A model generated the notes under the pieces. It made no database searches. It saw nothing but the letters and a program-made list of their open reading frames with translations, and was not told the origin of the DNA. A program made the translations under genes and the position numbers. From Tetraselmis striata (lineage: Eukaryota > Chlorophyta > Chlorodendrophyceae > Chlorodendrales > Chlorodendraceae): a DNA stretch of 64,000 bases. The stretch is taken from the NCBI GenBank assembly GCA_006384855.1, contig VCJN01000285.1, positions 1-64,000 of the forward strand, given 5' to 3'. Shown here in pieces: positions 9,309-20,815 of this stretch; position 1 is the stretch's first letter, and each line of letters begins with the position of its first letter.

Positions 9309-11042
9309 TCAATAATCGCCCTTTTTCCTTGCCACGCCGCCGGCCTCCATGTTACCGTCGCCCAGACGCAGTGACCCCAATGACAGGTCGCCGCTGCTGC
9401 CGTCCCATGTATCCACGGCGGGGCAGATAAAGTACAACGGGGTGGGGTGGAGCTGCGCCATGGCGTCACGGAGCGCTGTCAACGTGGGGTTCCACTCACC
9501 CTACAGCTCCACCTGCGCCCACGCCCCAAGCGCAGAGTTAGGCAAGCCGCCGTCGGGTCGAGCACAGCGATGAGAGGCGGCAACATGCAGGAACCCCCCC
9601 CCCCCCCCCCCCCCCACACACACCCACCCAACACACACACAAGCCCCAAGCACACCTGCATGGGCTCCCTGGAGGGACATTCACATACTCCCAGGCGGGC
9701 GCACCATAGCCTTGTTCGCTTCGCCACTGAGAGCCACGAGGTCACTCAGCACGCCGCTATCCGCTGCGGAAGCTCGGCGCCTGGCCCTGACTGGAACCTC
9801 ACACCACGACATGGATGCGCGCCACCTCTGTCTTGGCGTTCGACCCCACGCATTGGCGCCTGCGGCCCCGAGCTCGGCGGGGGCCGCCGCTGCTTGCAAC
9901 GTGTTTCGTCGCTCGTCTGCCTGCTGGTCCGGCTGCTGAGCATCGACAGCAGGGTCAGAGCAGACTAGAAGGGGAGACATGTTGCTAGCTCACAAGAAGT
10001 GGGGGGGGGGGGGGGGGGGGAAGGACATGCTCATTCTCCGCCTCAGCCGCCGCCACCGCCGGCCATATTGCTTCCTCTGTTGGTTGGCTCGCGCAAGGTC
10101 CCGGCCCAGATGCGGACGGGTGCAATGGCCTCTTGACCAATACTTGACCAATTCTTGATCCCCGCCACAAGTGAGAATTTCGAATTTTCTCGCAGTAGGG
10201 GCTGCCTTCTTCCTTTCCTGAAACCATAGCAACCGGGTCGAGGAGGGAAGTAAGACCATATCTAAAGCATACCAATGTTCAATTGTGTCAGGGATCATGA
10301 GAGATAGAGGAAGGAGACGACGAGAGAGGGCGGCGGGGAGCAGGGGTGGAGATCGGGGGCATCATAGTCCAAGATCGCGCGAGGCAGGAACGCCATTGTC
10401 ATATAATATTATCGGTTCGTCGGTTTAGGGAGGCGAGGGACAGAGAGACTGCTGGGAGAACGAGAGAGAGCCGGGGGAGGGGGGGGGGGGGGGGTCGTTC
10501 GTTCTAGCCCAGCATCGCAAGGCGAGAGCAACCATGGGCAACGTGGAGTAGGGGCGAGTGGCGGACGGCGGCCGCGGCGGCTCTTCGGCGGCGGCGGCGG
10601 CGGGGTGGCGTCGGCGGCTTACCTCCGATCCTACATCAAGGGTGCCGTATATGCCCAAGCACTCCAGAGCTTGTGCGTACTCCGACTCGAATAATAGTGT
10701 CATGCTCTTCGCTTTGCTGGCCATATGCTCCTGGAGCTTGGCGTTGAAAACCTGCCGATGCAGGTCGACCATGTAGGCAGTGTCCTCTGGAGGCGGCACA
10801 ACGTTGGGAGCGGGTGCATGTAGGCCGGCAGCGCCACGGTGCGCCGGGCGCCCCCCGTGCTGTGCAGCGTTGGCGCCATCCGGAGCGATAGCCGCCGCGG
10901 CTGGCTGGCCGTCGAGCATGACGTCCCGCAGTCGAGACCGCCTCGCCGGTTGGGGCCGGCGCCGGAGGGGGGAAAGGGGGTAAGGCGGGCTCGGAGTAAG
11001 GGTAGTGAGTGCGCGATCCAACCTGTGCACGCGCCATTTTGA
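9309..11042 (-). CDS. Unrecognised multi-exon gene
   Basis: Minus-strand coding pieces with plausible splice sites. The first begins MARAQVGSRTHYPYSEPALP at about 11,037. It changes frame at a C-rich run and continues through DTAYMVDLHRQVFNAKLQEH and YAQALECLGIYGTLDVGSE to a GTAAGC donor near 10,620. A second begins after a TTTCAG acceptor near 10,220 (ERKKAAPTARKFEILTCGGD). A third candidate covers 9,980-9,681 (VDAQQPDQQADERRNTLQAA). The last reads GEWNPTLTALRDAMAQLHPT, then FICPAVDTWDGSSGDLSLGS, and ends ARKKGDY plus stop at 9,309. No domain is recognised. Homopolymer runs inside introns and exons (10,003-10,021; 10,479-10,494) make exact joins unsafe. It may be a mobile-element passenger or a lineage-specific host gene. 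Confidence 0.35.
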
Positions 11043-11159
11043 ACTGGCGGGCGAAGCGCCGCCCGCGCGCCCGCCGCCCCGTCAGGCAGCCACCCTTGAA
11101 CTACTTGCGCCGGCGGAAAATCGCCCCTCCGCAGGGTCGCTACTTATCTCGTTTTTCAC

Positions 11160-11507
11160 GGATAAGATACGACCCTGTGCATATGCGTAGAAAGCAATGG
11201 ACGCGGATAAGATACGACCATGTGCACATGTGTATCGATCAATACGGCGCATGTTTACATGTGTCGTCATCAGCCGGAAGTATACCCCATGTGGACATGT
11301 GATAACACAAATGCACATGTGTCAACTCCGGATGTGTCAACTCCGGAGTTGACACAGGTGTATATGTGTCATCGTACAACAAATGTGCACATGTGTCAAA
11401 AAACACAATGACACATGACACATGTGCAGATGTGTTATCAGATGACACATGTGCACATGTGGCGCCACATGTGCACATGTGTCACGTTTTCATATGGGTC
11501 TTAACAT
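11160..11507. repeat. Array of CACATGTG palindromes (block 2)
   Basis: Some ten palindromic CACATGTGCACATGTG-type motifs with short spacers. They end in GGCGCCACATGTGCACATGT followed by GTCACGTTTTCATATGGGTC and TTAACAT, which is the reverse complement of the edge that opens block 1 at 2,425. It abuts the 3' side of the LINE remnant. Confidence 0.8.
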
Positions 11508-13095
11508 ATTCAAGTCGGATGCTTTAAAGAACGCCCGAGCCCGTGCCGCAGCGGCCGTAGCCTCTATGGCCGCAATATCCAACTACCGCATCATCGGTGC
11601 AGTGGCCACCCCAGGGGAGTTTTTACCCACCCCAATTATGAGGCACCGCAAGCACTGGTTGAGTACGGTTTGTAATTTGTCCGCGCCGCTGGTTCTATCC
11701 ATGCCCCATACTTCACATCCGTAAGTTTAAGACCGGCAGTACCCCAGCTTTAAGGACAGACACACGCACATTACTAGGAATTATGTCCCGTCCACCGACT
11801 AATACCGAATCGAGCGCCTCAATGGCGCGCTTACCCTTCTTAACCCGGCCGTCTACTATGTGTTGCATACCTAAATCCGACTTAATGACCGTACCCAAAA
11901 ATCTATATTCATTTACAACCGGTACCCGTCCCCCCCCAAGCTGCCATCGGGCAGCTTGTTCGCGTAACGCGGTCTCGTCGGAATATCGGCCTAAGTAATG
12001 CCATCACCCCACACTTAAGTACCCCAAACTCCATAAAATGGTCCTCCGCCCACTGCGAGAAGTGGGCGAACATGGCATGCAAGTTATCGAACGAGCCTGT
12101 GAAACCAACATCGTCGTCCGCGTATAACTGACATGGCACTATAGTAGTTGCCTTGCTGCTAATGTGTCGGTGCACCCTGGTACATCACACCTAGAGGTTC
12201 TACCCCATCGAATATATGGTTAATAAATATGTTGAATAGGATGGGGGAAGCGGGGCATCCCTGTCGGAGGCCACGCTCTATGGGTATGGGGTATGATAGT
12301 GTTCCCGGGGCCACCCCTGTCTTGACCCGTACCATACTATCCTTGTATAAAGTTTTAATGAAGGTAAGCATATGACCCGTGACTCCTATGGCTTGTAGTT
12401 TAGGAATAAAAGCTCATGAGGTACAGTGTCATATGCCTTCCTAAAGTCAATAAAACCCGCGTTAGTGGGTAGACATGCCGCTTGGCGACGAGCCGCGATA
12501 TCGAACAATCTGGCGACTTGCATGGTGCCCTCCTCATTCCGCATAAAACCCGCTTGCCAACGGCGGATTATCCCTTTAGCTTGGTAGACGTCTTGCAAGC
12601 GTTGGGCAATGACGGTCATAAGGAGTTTCAAAGCAGCACCCATAATCCAAATACCCCTATAATTGTCCATAACGGTCGCGTCACCTTTCTTGTGCACCGA
12701 TACTATGGCCGCGCTACGCCACTGCTGGGGGATCTAGTTCTTAGTCCATATCCCGTTAATTAAGGCCAGCAATGCTTTGCCAAAATGGCTATTTGGGGCG
12801 TGTATCGCCAATTTTAAAGCCTTCGTAGTAATCCCATTGCCCCTAGGCCTTTCTATTTTTTAAGCGCCTAACTAAGAGCCTTGACTAGTTCCTCCCACGA
12901 CATTTGCCCATTAATCCCGTTTAGTGCGGGGGCAATGGGTGGCGATGTACCGTGGCGGTGTTCCCACGCCGCAGCTCGCCCAGCCGCAGCCAACGGTATA
13001 GCGCAAGCGTTGTGCTAGGGGGTGGGGGTCATGCAGCAGCTCCCGACAGTGCCGCGCCCAGCACGCATCGATTTCGTCCGGCTCGGTATGAAGTA
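11508..13095 (-). mobile_element. LINE (non-LTR retrotransposon) remnant, reverse-transcriptase domain
   Basis: Minus-strand reverse-transcriptase landmarks occur in the correct order from high to low coordinate. They are a fingers segment (KKGDATVMDNYRGIWIM), RRWQAGFMRNEEG, the first catalytic Asp in FIDFRKAYDTVPHELLF, GLRQGCPASPILFNIFINHI, and the catalytic box as LYADDDVGFTGS. Thumb/connection sequence follows (VKKGKRAIEALDSVLVGGRD), then a QCLRCLIIGV segment near 11,620. Upstream coding (ACWARHCRELLHDPHPLAQR, ALNGINGQMSWEELVKAL) reaches about 13,090, where it meets the DIRS-like fossil. The frame is interrupted in several places, so it is inactive. No endonuclease domain is seen, which indicates 5' truncation. 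The loss of spacing between frames at about 12,175 and 12,386-12,400 marks two of the shifts. Confidence 0.85.
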
Positions 13096-13098
13096 CCA

Positions 13099-16000
13099 CC
13101 GTTTGAAGTTGAGTCTGATTTTGCCAAAAAGGTCGCGCAGGCTGTTTTACACCGTCAAGAGCCGAAATTGGCAAGAAGGTAAAGTGAAAATCGTGAAGGG
13201 AAAACGGAGTCAGAGAAAGCGCTACGTGTAACGCAACGAAAACTGGAAGATGGCAGGCAAAGTTGTTATGGCTGTTTTTATGTCTACTCGTGCTGCACCC
13301 AAAAAGGGCGCAACGACAGGTGCCTAGTTCCCATACCACTGAGCAGCACATGTAGCTGAACAACGGTAGGTCAAGGGAGGAAACCCCATAAACTAGTTTA
13401 GATCATTTCAAATTTGAGTCTGGTTTTGCAAGTCATGAGCGGACAGAGAGAGCGGTGGATTGACGGAGAAGGGCTAGCGCCAGGTCTTGAAGGAGGTAGG
13501 CACCGGGAAGGCCACCGCTGCGGAGTCCTGTTGGACTTGGAAGTGGCGGAGGGGGGCGATGTGGCCAAAGAAGAACCATGCGCCAGGTGAAGGAAGAACG
13601 TCGGGGTCGATGTAGTCCAGAACGACGGTCGTCGGAGTTAGTGGGCGGTGCGGGAGAACGCGTACATGAAGCCCAGCTCCTCGGAGCCGCACTCCTATGC
13701 GGTGGGAACTCAGAGCCATCCCCCTCGCCTCCTGCACCCCCATGCCTACGTGCATGCTAACCGGATCACACAGAAGTCCCGGCATTGCAACACGCGTGCC
13801 TTGATGACACCAACCCGTTTGCATACACCGACGTGTCTCTACGGGTGTCGACGCAGAAATATCAACACGGCAAATACCAACCCGCCCTGCCTGTCAGAGG
13901 GCCAATACAGAGAACTTTACCGGGAATATAGCGAATGGTTCTTTAGGTTGGGCAAAAGCCCAATGCTGTGAGGCTTAAAGTAATAAGGGTTCTTTTGGAT
14001 GCGTTGGCACCCGTGGTCATTGTCCGTCATGTCATCCGGCTCATGCGGAATACCGCCATGCCACCCCTTCAAGTGGTCCCCTCCACCTCCGCGAGAAGCA
14101 CTTCATGCCCAAGTGGTGCCGAGGAGCCTCGGGCTTCCCTTGTCCCGTTGCCGCGCTGCGCAGTGGGCTAAGCGCGCAGGGATGCACAACCCCTTTGGTG
14201 TGCGGGCGCTGACGGTGGAGGCGGAGGTGGTCCCGACCGGCAGCGGAAAGAAGCGGCTAGACAGCCGGGTTGGTAGCGAATGTGAGACAATGGAACTCCG
14301 ATGGCGTTCGCGTCAGACGCTGCTCACTTGCGAAGGCTGTGTGAGGTCCAAGAAGTGCCGGCGGGAGGGGCAGCACCGACAAGACGGACGGATGTAGACA
14401 GCCAGTCCGACATTGTAGCGGCGGTCCAAGGTTTTGGCTGCTTGCATGAGGTGACGGCTCAGAAGTTTGTTTCAGCCAAGGCAACAGTAACCAGGGGGAC
14501 AGATTGTATTGTGTCGATAAAGTGGTGCGTGAGTCGTGCAACTCGGGGGTATTCTGACACCGGAAGGAGAAGCACGCGCATGTGGTCGGTTCCCGTCGGC
14601 CAGCGCGGCCTTTCTCGCGGTACACCTTCAGGGTAATGTTATAATCGTCGACATGCACATCCCACACTCGGCAGAAGACGCCAGTAAGTCCCCTGGCAAA
14701 AAAGAAGATGAAGTTGACAACCGAGGCCACGAGGGCTCGGAAGTCGTGCTGGTACTCTGTGGTGGGAGCAGACACAATCAACTCGGCCTTTTCGACGAAG
14801 CTGAAAACTACATCAGCAGGCAGAGGAATTCGCAAAGGGGCGGCTTCCAGACGGCGCTGCCGCAGCATCAGCCCACGCCTAGCTGCAGTAAGGTGTAGGT
14901 TGTCCTTGGCGATTGTGCAGCTGGAGGTTGTGCAGCTCGAAGAACGTGTAGATTGCATACATGTACGGCTGCATTGACTTAGCTCCAATGTGCCCTCGCT
15001 CACCAATCCAGGGAACGTACCGGACGACAGTAGCAGTGGTCGCCTCCAACGGGCTGATGTTCTCGGAGTCGTGGCAGAACTCCGCGAACTGAGACAGTCT
15101 GCCGGCGTAGCTCCTGAGTGTCTGAGCGGTGAGGGAGCTAGAGAGCAGGCATGTCGAGCGTCCGTTGTCCTAGCTCGTCTGAGCCGAAAGCATCATGCAG
15201 TCGAGATCGCAGTGAACCAGCCCAGGGAGCGACAGCTTCGGGCTCGTCAATTACGTAAGTGCGTCGTTTTACCGATAGAGTTCCAAGAGGGCGACTACTG
15301 TTTGCAAAGTACTCGGCGGCAGCGGTTAGGCTCCCGGCGGTTGGCCGGTAGTTGCTGGACGGGTTTGCAGTATCACCAGTACGGGTTTGCGGGGCTAGGT
15401 TCAGGTAAGAGGGCCGCCCCGCGCGCCCTTCGCGCTCGTAGCGCATGTCACGCGCGTAACGTACACGTGCGAAGCTTGGTCGTTGCGAACCAGTTGTAAC
15501 ACGTAGTGTAGCAACCGACGGATGCAATGATGAAATGGTACGGGAGGCGGTTGCTTTTGGTTGAGCCGCCATGTGCAGATGTGTGCGGATGGTTGAGCCG
15601 CAGCACTCGGCCGTAGCTGTGAGAAGCGCCGCACCGAGGAAGGTCTAAATGAAGTCGGTAAGGTGGGGGGTGGGGGTGGGGGGGGGGGGGGGGTCAGGTC
15701 CTGACACATGGCGCTCATCCCGCCGTTGAGCTGCAAGGGTGCACTTCGCGGCGGTCACCGAAAGGTGTCCTCGCAAAGCTCCAGCATCTCCGACGAAAGG
15801 CGCCCCACACCGTCACTCGTGCTCAGCTTCGCGGCAACGCCCGCGTCCGCCGCCACGTCCTCGTCCACGTCCGCGCCTTGCAGCTGCTGCCGCTACCCGA
15901 GCAGTAGCGGTTGCTTTGGCCTTGCTGGCCACTGTCGCCTCTAAGACGCGACGCTCGTAGTCCCTCATGAGGTCCCCGAAAATCGCGGAACCCAGATGCC

Positions 16001-16982
16001 CAGAAGCAGGCTGAAAGTGATGCATGGGCTCGCAGCACGTCCTGAACACTTTGGTCACCGTGCACACGCTTGACCTCATTAAGCCTCCGTAGGCAGGCCA
16101 AACGAAAGCGAAACGCCTTGTCGATGGCTTCGGCGTGGTTCCGAGCTCTCGCGAGGTAGATAGGGGGTGAAGTCTTGACTGGCAGCATGGACGTAGGGCA
16201 GCAGCTCGTCGAGAGCCACGAAAAGTGCGGCCATATGGGCCCCGAAACAGGACATCCATAGATACTCCTCTTGGGCCGGCAAACGCCGGTCATCCTACTT
16301 GAGGTACTCGTTCGTTCGGTCGGTGCTCAAAGGGAAGAGTCCAGGCACTCGGCTGACCAGTCGAACGGCCTCGTAACCAAACTCTGCTCGCTGCAGTAGC
16401 TCTAGCACCGCGAGGTAGTCATCCTCGTCACTCACGGATTTTGCTCCGACACGGCCGCTCTGGGCTAGCTCTAGCAAGTCGGGGCGCTCTGCGGCTCCCC
16501 CGCTGCATGTCGGATGTCCCGCGATGCGCTGCCCGGAACCGGAACCATGTGCCCCTTCTCCATCAACAACGCGCTCACGAGCCGTCAATTGGGCCAACGC
16601 AGTAGCAAGCTCGCGCAGTAAGCGCAAGGTAGATTGAGCCTTCACGTCTGCGTGTAGCGACTCGCTCGAGCGTCGGCTCAACGACGGGTTCTTCTCCATC
16701 TGGCATGGTAACGCACGGACGTACGGATGAGAATATCACACTCGGGTGGTGAGCCGGGTGTGGTCTTGAACAACCTCGGGTGACCTTGCTCGCAACAGGT
16801 TACGGGACAGTTTTAACATCGCTGCGTGTAACGCAGCGAAAACTGGAAGGTGGCAGGCAAAGCTTTTTTGGCTGCTTGTATGTCTACTCATGCTGCACCC
16901 AAAAAGGGCGCGCAACGACAGGTGCCTAGTTCCCGTACCACTGAGCAACACTTGTAGCTGAAAAGCGGTTAGGTCAAGGGCA
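13099..16982 (-). mobile_element. DIRS/Kangaroo-like tyrosine-recombinase retroelement fossil with split direct repeats
   Basis: The ends form the split-direct-repeat pattern A1-body-B1-A2-B2 read on the minus strand. A1 is 16,982-16,810. B1 lies at about 13,425-13,402. A2 is about 13,408-13,210 and repeats A1 (GAAAACTGGAAGRTGGCAGG, CTGCACCCAAAAAGGGCG). B2 is about 13,125-13,099 and repeats B1 (TTGAGTCTGRTTTTGC). Inside, on the minus strand, lie a Gag-like region (16,699 down to about 15,810; segments such as DEDDYLAVLELLQRAEFGYE and RRLNEVKRVHGDQSVQDVL) and a region at 15,006-14,257 with the flavour of a tyrosine recombinase. No reverse transcriptase is evident and the body is far shorter than intact family members. 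It is a broken fossil with several breaks plus a large internal loss. Confidence 0.6.
15663..15693. repeat. G-rich homopolymer run
   Basis: A nearly pure run of G inside the DIRS-like fossil. Confidence 0.9.
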
Positions 16983-17592
16983 CAGCGATTCATCGTAATA
17001 CAAACCCGTACAAAATATTTACTATCTGCAGCAAAAAGGGAAGACAATGCTAAGGTGTACGGGGCTCGTCGCCCTGAAATAATCCTTACGAGTACCCGAT
17101 GCTCAGGTCAGTCACCCGCCGGCGCGGCCTCGCACCTAAGGAAGTATTCGGATACCACGCGTACCCGCTAATGGTACATGCCCTACACGTCAGCGCGTAC
17201 GCCTCGTGTATACGTGCCGCAGTGTACTATGTGCCAGTGATGTTACTGACACCATGTACCTAGCCGTATGCGCATATGCTATTTATTATGCAGAATTAAT
17301 ACTAATAAAGAGTCGAGAGCCAATCAACCGTGGGTTTCGCACCTCCGATCGTTAACGCGCCAAAGCCATTTAAAGTGAACTAAATTCATGCCACCGATAT
17401 GCCGCGGGTCAACCGGCAGAGGGGCGCAATATCGAAAGCGTTATGCCAATATAATTTTGACGTCGTGATGGAACTAGCGACTACTAGTCGCTAGTGGTAC
17501 TCGCGAGCCGCCAGCGCAGGAGGTCGCAGTCACTGACACACAGTCACACCCCACCAGTCCACCACCACGCCCGGCGCATCTGACAGCTATAG
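16983..17592. other. No gene seen
   Basis: Spacer with a CTAGTCGCTAG-like palindromic patch near 17,480-17,500. No coding frame. Confidence 0.4.
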
Positions 17593-18846
17593 GTGAAGAT
17601 GACTCAGCCCCCGTCCCAGCCACATGCGCTATCGCTCGGTCCTGTGGAGCCAGGGCAGCAGTGGCGCACGTTTCGGGGGGGTCAGCCGTGGGTCACCGTG
17701 GGACCGGAGCATTTCGCGCGACTGACCTCCCTTACCATGTGGAGGGCGACTCTCGACTCTCGGGCGACCCGCGATTCCGAACCTATCAGCCGAAGCAACC
17801 GTACCGGGTATGCAGTTCGACGCGTTCTTTGAGCTGTGCCGGATGTACTCGGCGTGGGCTGAGGCCGGTAGGGCGGAGCTGGTCGCTGAGCCGTGGCGGG
17901 GGGCGTATTTCAAGGGGCGGCCCGTGTGGAAGCATCACGTCAAGAGGGACAGCGAGGGCCATGTCATCAACCACAAGACCTTCTCCGCCACATTTTTCCT
18001 CCCTAGGTAAGAACAACCCCCGCCAATAGCGCCTCGGGCCTGACTAGACGCGGGATAGCCCACCCTCTGTCTTATCGTGTCACGGTCTATGTGTGTGGCC
18101 GTGCAGACAGATAGCGGGGGTGGCGTCGTTCCAGTCAATCGATCCGGAATTCGGGCAGGACCAGTTCCGTCGCGTGCCCCGGACCGGCGACGTGATACAC
18201 ATCCTCGGCCCCCTAGTGGGCACCGAGATCCTTACTAGATCGGAGACCTGGGGAAGTTCCGCACCAGTATCTATCGGCCAGAGGGCGACCAGCTGCATAT
18301 GGGCCTCACGCCTGTCTGGCTGGACCACAACCCCCCCGACGGTGACCTGTCCAAGCTGGACTACAACCGCGTCCCGATCCTGCCCGCCTTTGCTAACCAC
18401 GTGGTGAGCCCACTGCCTGCCTGGCCCTGACCTCATGACTGTATGTGACTTTACCATCTTGCCTATCTGACCCACCTCCTCAGTGTACAAGGCATGGAGC
18501 TGACAGAGGCCCAGCGGGCGGCGCTGGCGAATCCTGCACGCTACCATCAGGTGCTAGGTCAGCGTGTGTACTCCTTCCTCACTGCCCCTCCCCACCCCCA
18601 CCCCCACCCCGGTTTCCTGCCAGAGAGGGCTAGTTGGGTTGGGTCTATGCAGCCATACCTTAGCGGCCAGATTACATGTCGCATGGAGCCCTTGGAGATT
18701 CTGGCGCGCGCAAGTGGGAAGCGGCCGGGGCGCGAGGTGCTGCCCCTAGCTCGGGTTGTAGATGCCACGGGGAGCTTCACAGGAAGCTGCTGGCAAAGCA
18801 TGAGCTCTACCTACAGCAGCAACAGCAAGGGGAGGAGGCAGCATAG
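17593..18846 (+). pseudogene. Decayed multi-exon gene of unrecognised family
   Basis: Convincing protein sequence runs along the plus strand but changes frame repeatedly. It begins MKMTQPPSQPHALSLGPVEP at about 17,593. HVEGDSRLSGDPRFRTYQPK follows near 17,735. FDAFFELCRMYSAWAEAG and VWKHHVKRDSEGHVINHKTF run to an AG/GTAAGA donor at 18,006. IAGVASFQSIDPEFGQDQF and TGDVIHILGPLVGTE start after a CAG at 18,111. RTSIYRPEGDQLHMGLTPVW then runs to a CACGTG/GTGAGC donor near 18,402. ELTEAQRAALANPARYHQVL follows, and a Gln-rich end (HELYLQQQQQGEEAA) stops at 18,846. Two TGTAA signals follow within 30 bases. The breaks suggest an inactive copy. The strong conservation of sense hints at a multicopy family, possibly carried by a mobile element. 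Confidence 0.45.
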
Positions 18847-18855
18847 GACTTTTTG

Positions 18856-18872
18856 TGTAATATTTTGTGTAA
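18856..18872 (+). terminator. Paired TGTAA poly(A) signals
   Basis: TGTAA at 18,856 and 18,868, 10-26 bases after the stop at 18,846. TGTAA is the usual green-algal polyadenylation signal. Confidence 0.6.
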
Positions 18873-19808
18873 TAATAGGACCTGAATTCTTTTCTGTTCT
18901 CATGCGCTCATCCATGTCGGTGCATTTCATGTGCATGCCATATTGTATGTTTGCATTCAGCGCACCGGCTTGAGAGATATTTACATATTGTTGTGTTAAT
19001 TTATGAATATGTTACCAGACACAGCATCATTTGTTTAATAAGATTGTTGCTTCCGGCTGTGGAGACGCATGGCACAACATAAGTAGCGAAAACGACATGA
19101 AACGCTTGCTTTGTCGCTGCATCAGCTTTCGCTACCTGCCGACGATGCTTGAGGGTGCCGACCATCGCGTGGTCGGCTCAGGGTACGGGGCTAGTAGGTG
19201 GTCGCTCGGGGGTTCACGCGCGGGAGGTGGTGTTGCAGTGAGTTGCCGACATTGGTTACGACAGGGCGTCGCAGATGTTGTGGCGGCCAGTAGCTGTTGC
19301 GCTGCTACTAAACTGCCGTAGTCGTCGTCTTATCCGGTATTTTTTTCGACCTATGACTCCCCGCTCCGGACCACGAGCTGCACCGGTATGAAAATATCGG
19401 TCAACAATGGACCAGTAGTCTCGGAAGGAGACACGCATCCCCGGAAAAACATCGTAGTCTTTGTTATCCGCGAGTGCTGTGGCTGCATCAAAATCACGGC
19501 CAGGTACAGTCATGTGTACGCGTACACGAAACGCGTCCCCGGTCAAAATCATAGTCGATATTACCGGCGGGCGCTGAGCTGGCGTACATCATTGTAACGC
19601 GTACTGGAGCGTCGCAGTGATGGACCAGCGCATATAATCGGTATGGTAACGAAACGCCCGGGAAATGAGGGGGCGGTACCGGTAGATATATCATTTACCC
19701 CGAGGATTTACTGGTACAGACGATGTATTGTTAAGTACTAGTACTCTAGCCTCTGATGAAATTAAAGTCGCGCGAAGAGGCGCGGAGAATACGAGGAATC
19801 GCTGTGGG
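18873..19808. other. No gene seen
   Basis: Short frames only, with no motif recognised. Confidence 0.4.
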
Positions 19809-19838
19809 AGGAAACCCCATAAACTAGTTTAGTTAGAT
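19806..19838. repeat. Solo scrap of the DIRS-like terminal repeat
   Basis: GAGGAAACCCCATAAACTAG then TTTAGTTAGATC matches the end of the A-type repeat found at 13,377-13,408 and, as a variant, at 33,658-33,688 and 35,752-35,782. It marks another, mostly lost, copy. Confidence 0.6.
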
Positions 19839-20167
19839 CAATACCGGATCGCGTATTGGCTGGTCGTTCGCGCCCTCGAATGAGCCCTGCCCCTTACGGA
19901 GAGAGCGCGCCCACTTATTCCAGAACTCCCGTCTCCCAACACCCTTCTTAAAATCCTGAACCGCTTTTTGCGCGGCCCGCTCCCTTTGGCGGCGGCGGTT
20001 ATTACGTACTCCAGACCCTATGCCGTGCAGCAGCATAATGTGCCGACGCTAGGGCGGCATCCCGAGGGCCCCTAGTCCCCTGGCACGCCATAAAGGCCAT
20101 GCGCCGACGATTAATCGCACCTAGGATAGACCGTTGCAGCGGCGGCCCTAGGCCACGACGCCTGGGC
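19839..20167. other. No gene seen
   Basis: Flank of the hAT insertion. No coding sense recognised. Confidence 0.4.
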
Positions 20168-20175
20168 TTAGTAAC
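20168..20175. repeat. hAT target-site duplication, left
   Basis: TTAGTAAC directly precedes the element end CAGGATTGCCCTGAA. The same eight bases follow the other end at 24,607-24,614. Confidence 0.95.
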
Positions 20176-20211
20176 CAGGATTGCCCTGAACCCCCCCCCC
20201 CCCCCCCCGGA

Positions 20212-20372
20212 GAGGTATTCAGTTCAGCCTGAACTGAATTTAGGCACTTCAGGCTGAATTCAGCTGAAGGGTCTTCAGGCTGAATTCAGGCCTGAAGTCC
20301 GGCCTGAATTCAGCCTGAAGACCCTTCAGTTCAGGTATTGAGGTATTCAGGCTGAATACCGTGCCTGAACCC
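20212..20372. repeat. Left subterminal repeat array of the hAT element
   Basis: About a dozen copies of TTCAGGC/GCCTGAA in both orientations, several extended to TTCAGGCTGAATTCAG. Mirror-image motifs fill 24,490-24,600 at the other end. Confidence 0.85.
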
Positions 20373-20484
20373 CCCCTCAAGGCTTGTACATATTGTGTAT
20401 GGTGTGGGCATCTCAACGCCTATTCAGTCACTACTCCCTAGCGGCAAGCATGACAACACATGGACCTCCGAAGACATGCATATG

Positions 20485-20577
20485 GAGTGATATATATAAA
20501 TATATATAAATATATATAAATATATATATATATATACATAAATATATATAAATATAAATTTAAATATATAACTATAA

Positions 20578-20614
<37 letters not shown>
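20485..20614. repeat. TATA-rich and GT microsatellites
   Basis: Repeated TATATATAAA units followed by a (GT)n run at 20,588-20,614, between the hAT left end and the transposase stop codon. Confidence 0.95.
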
Positions 20615-20615
<1 letters not shown>

Positions 20616-20815
20616 TCATGCCGTTCCGCTGAGCAAGAGGTGGTCGGCGAGCCGGCGCGCCTTTGCGCCCCCCCCCCCCCCCCCCCCCCCCCCCACCCTC
20701 CAAGAGACAGTGGCCAATAAATTACTCAGTGCTTGTAAAGAAATTGTTACATAACTTCGATGAAAAAACCCCGACCCTCCCGCCTTTGCAGGCTGCCGGT
20801 GTCTTGATAACTTCT

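Noticed and set aside
15007-15500. Plus-strand 169-aa frame between the Gag-like and recombinase-like regions
   Set aside because: No domain, and it lies antisense within the DIRS-like fossil. Treated as a shadow frame.
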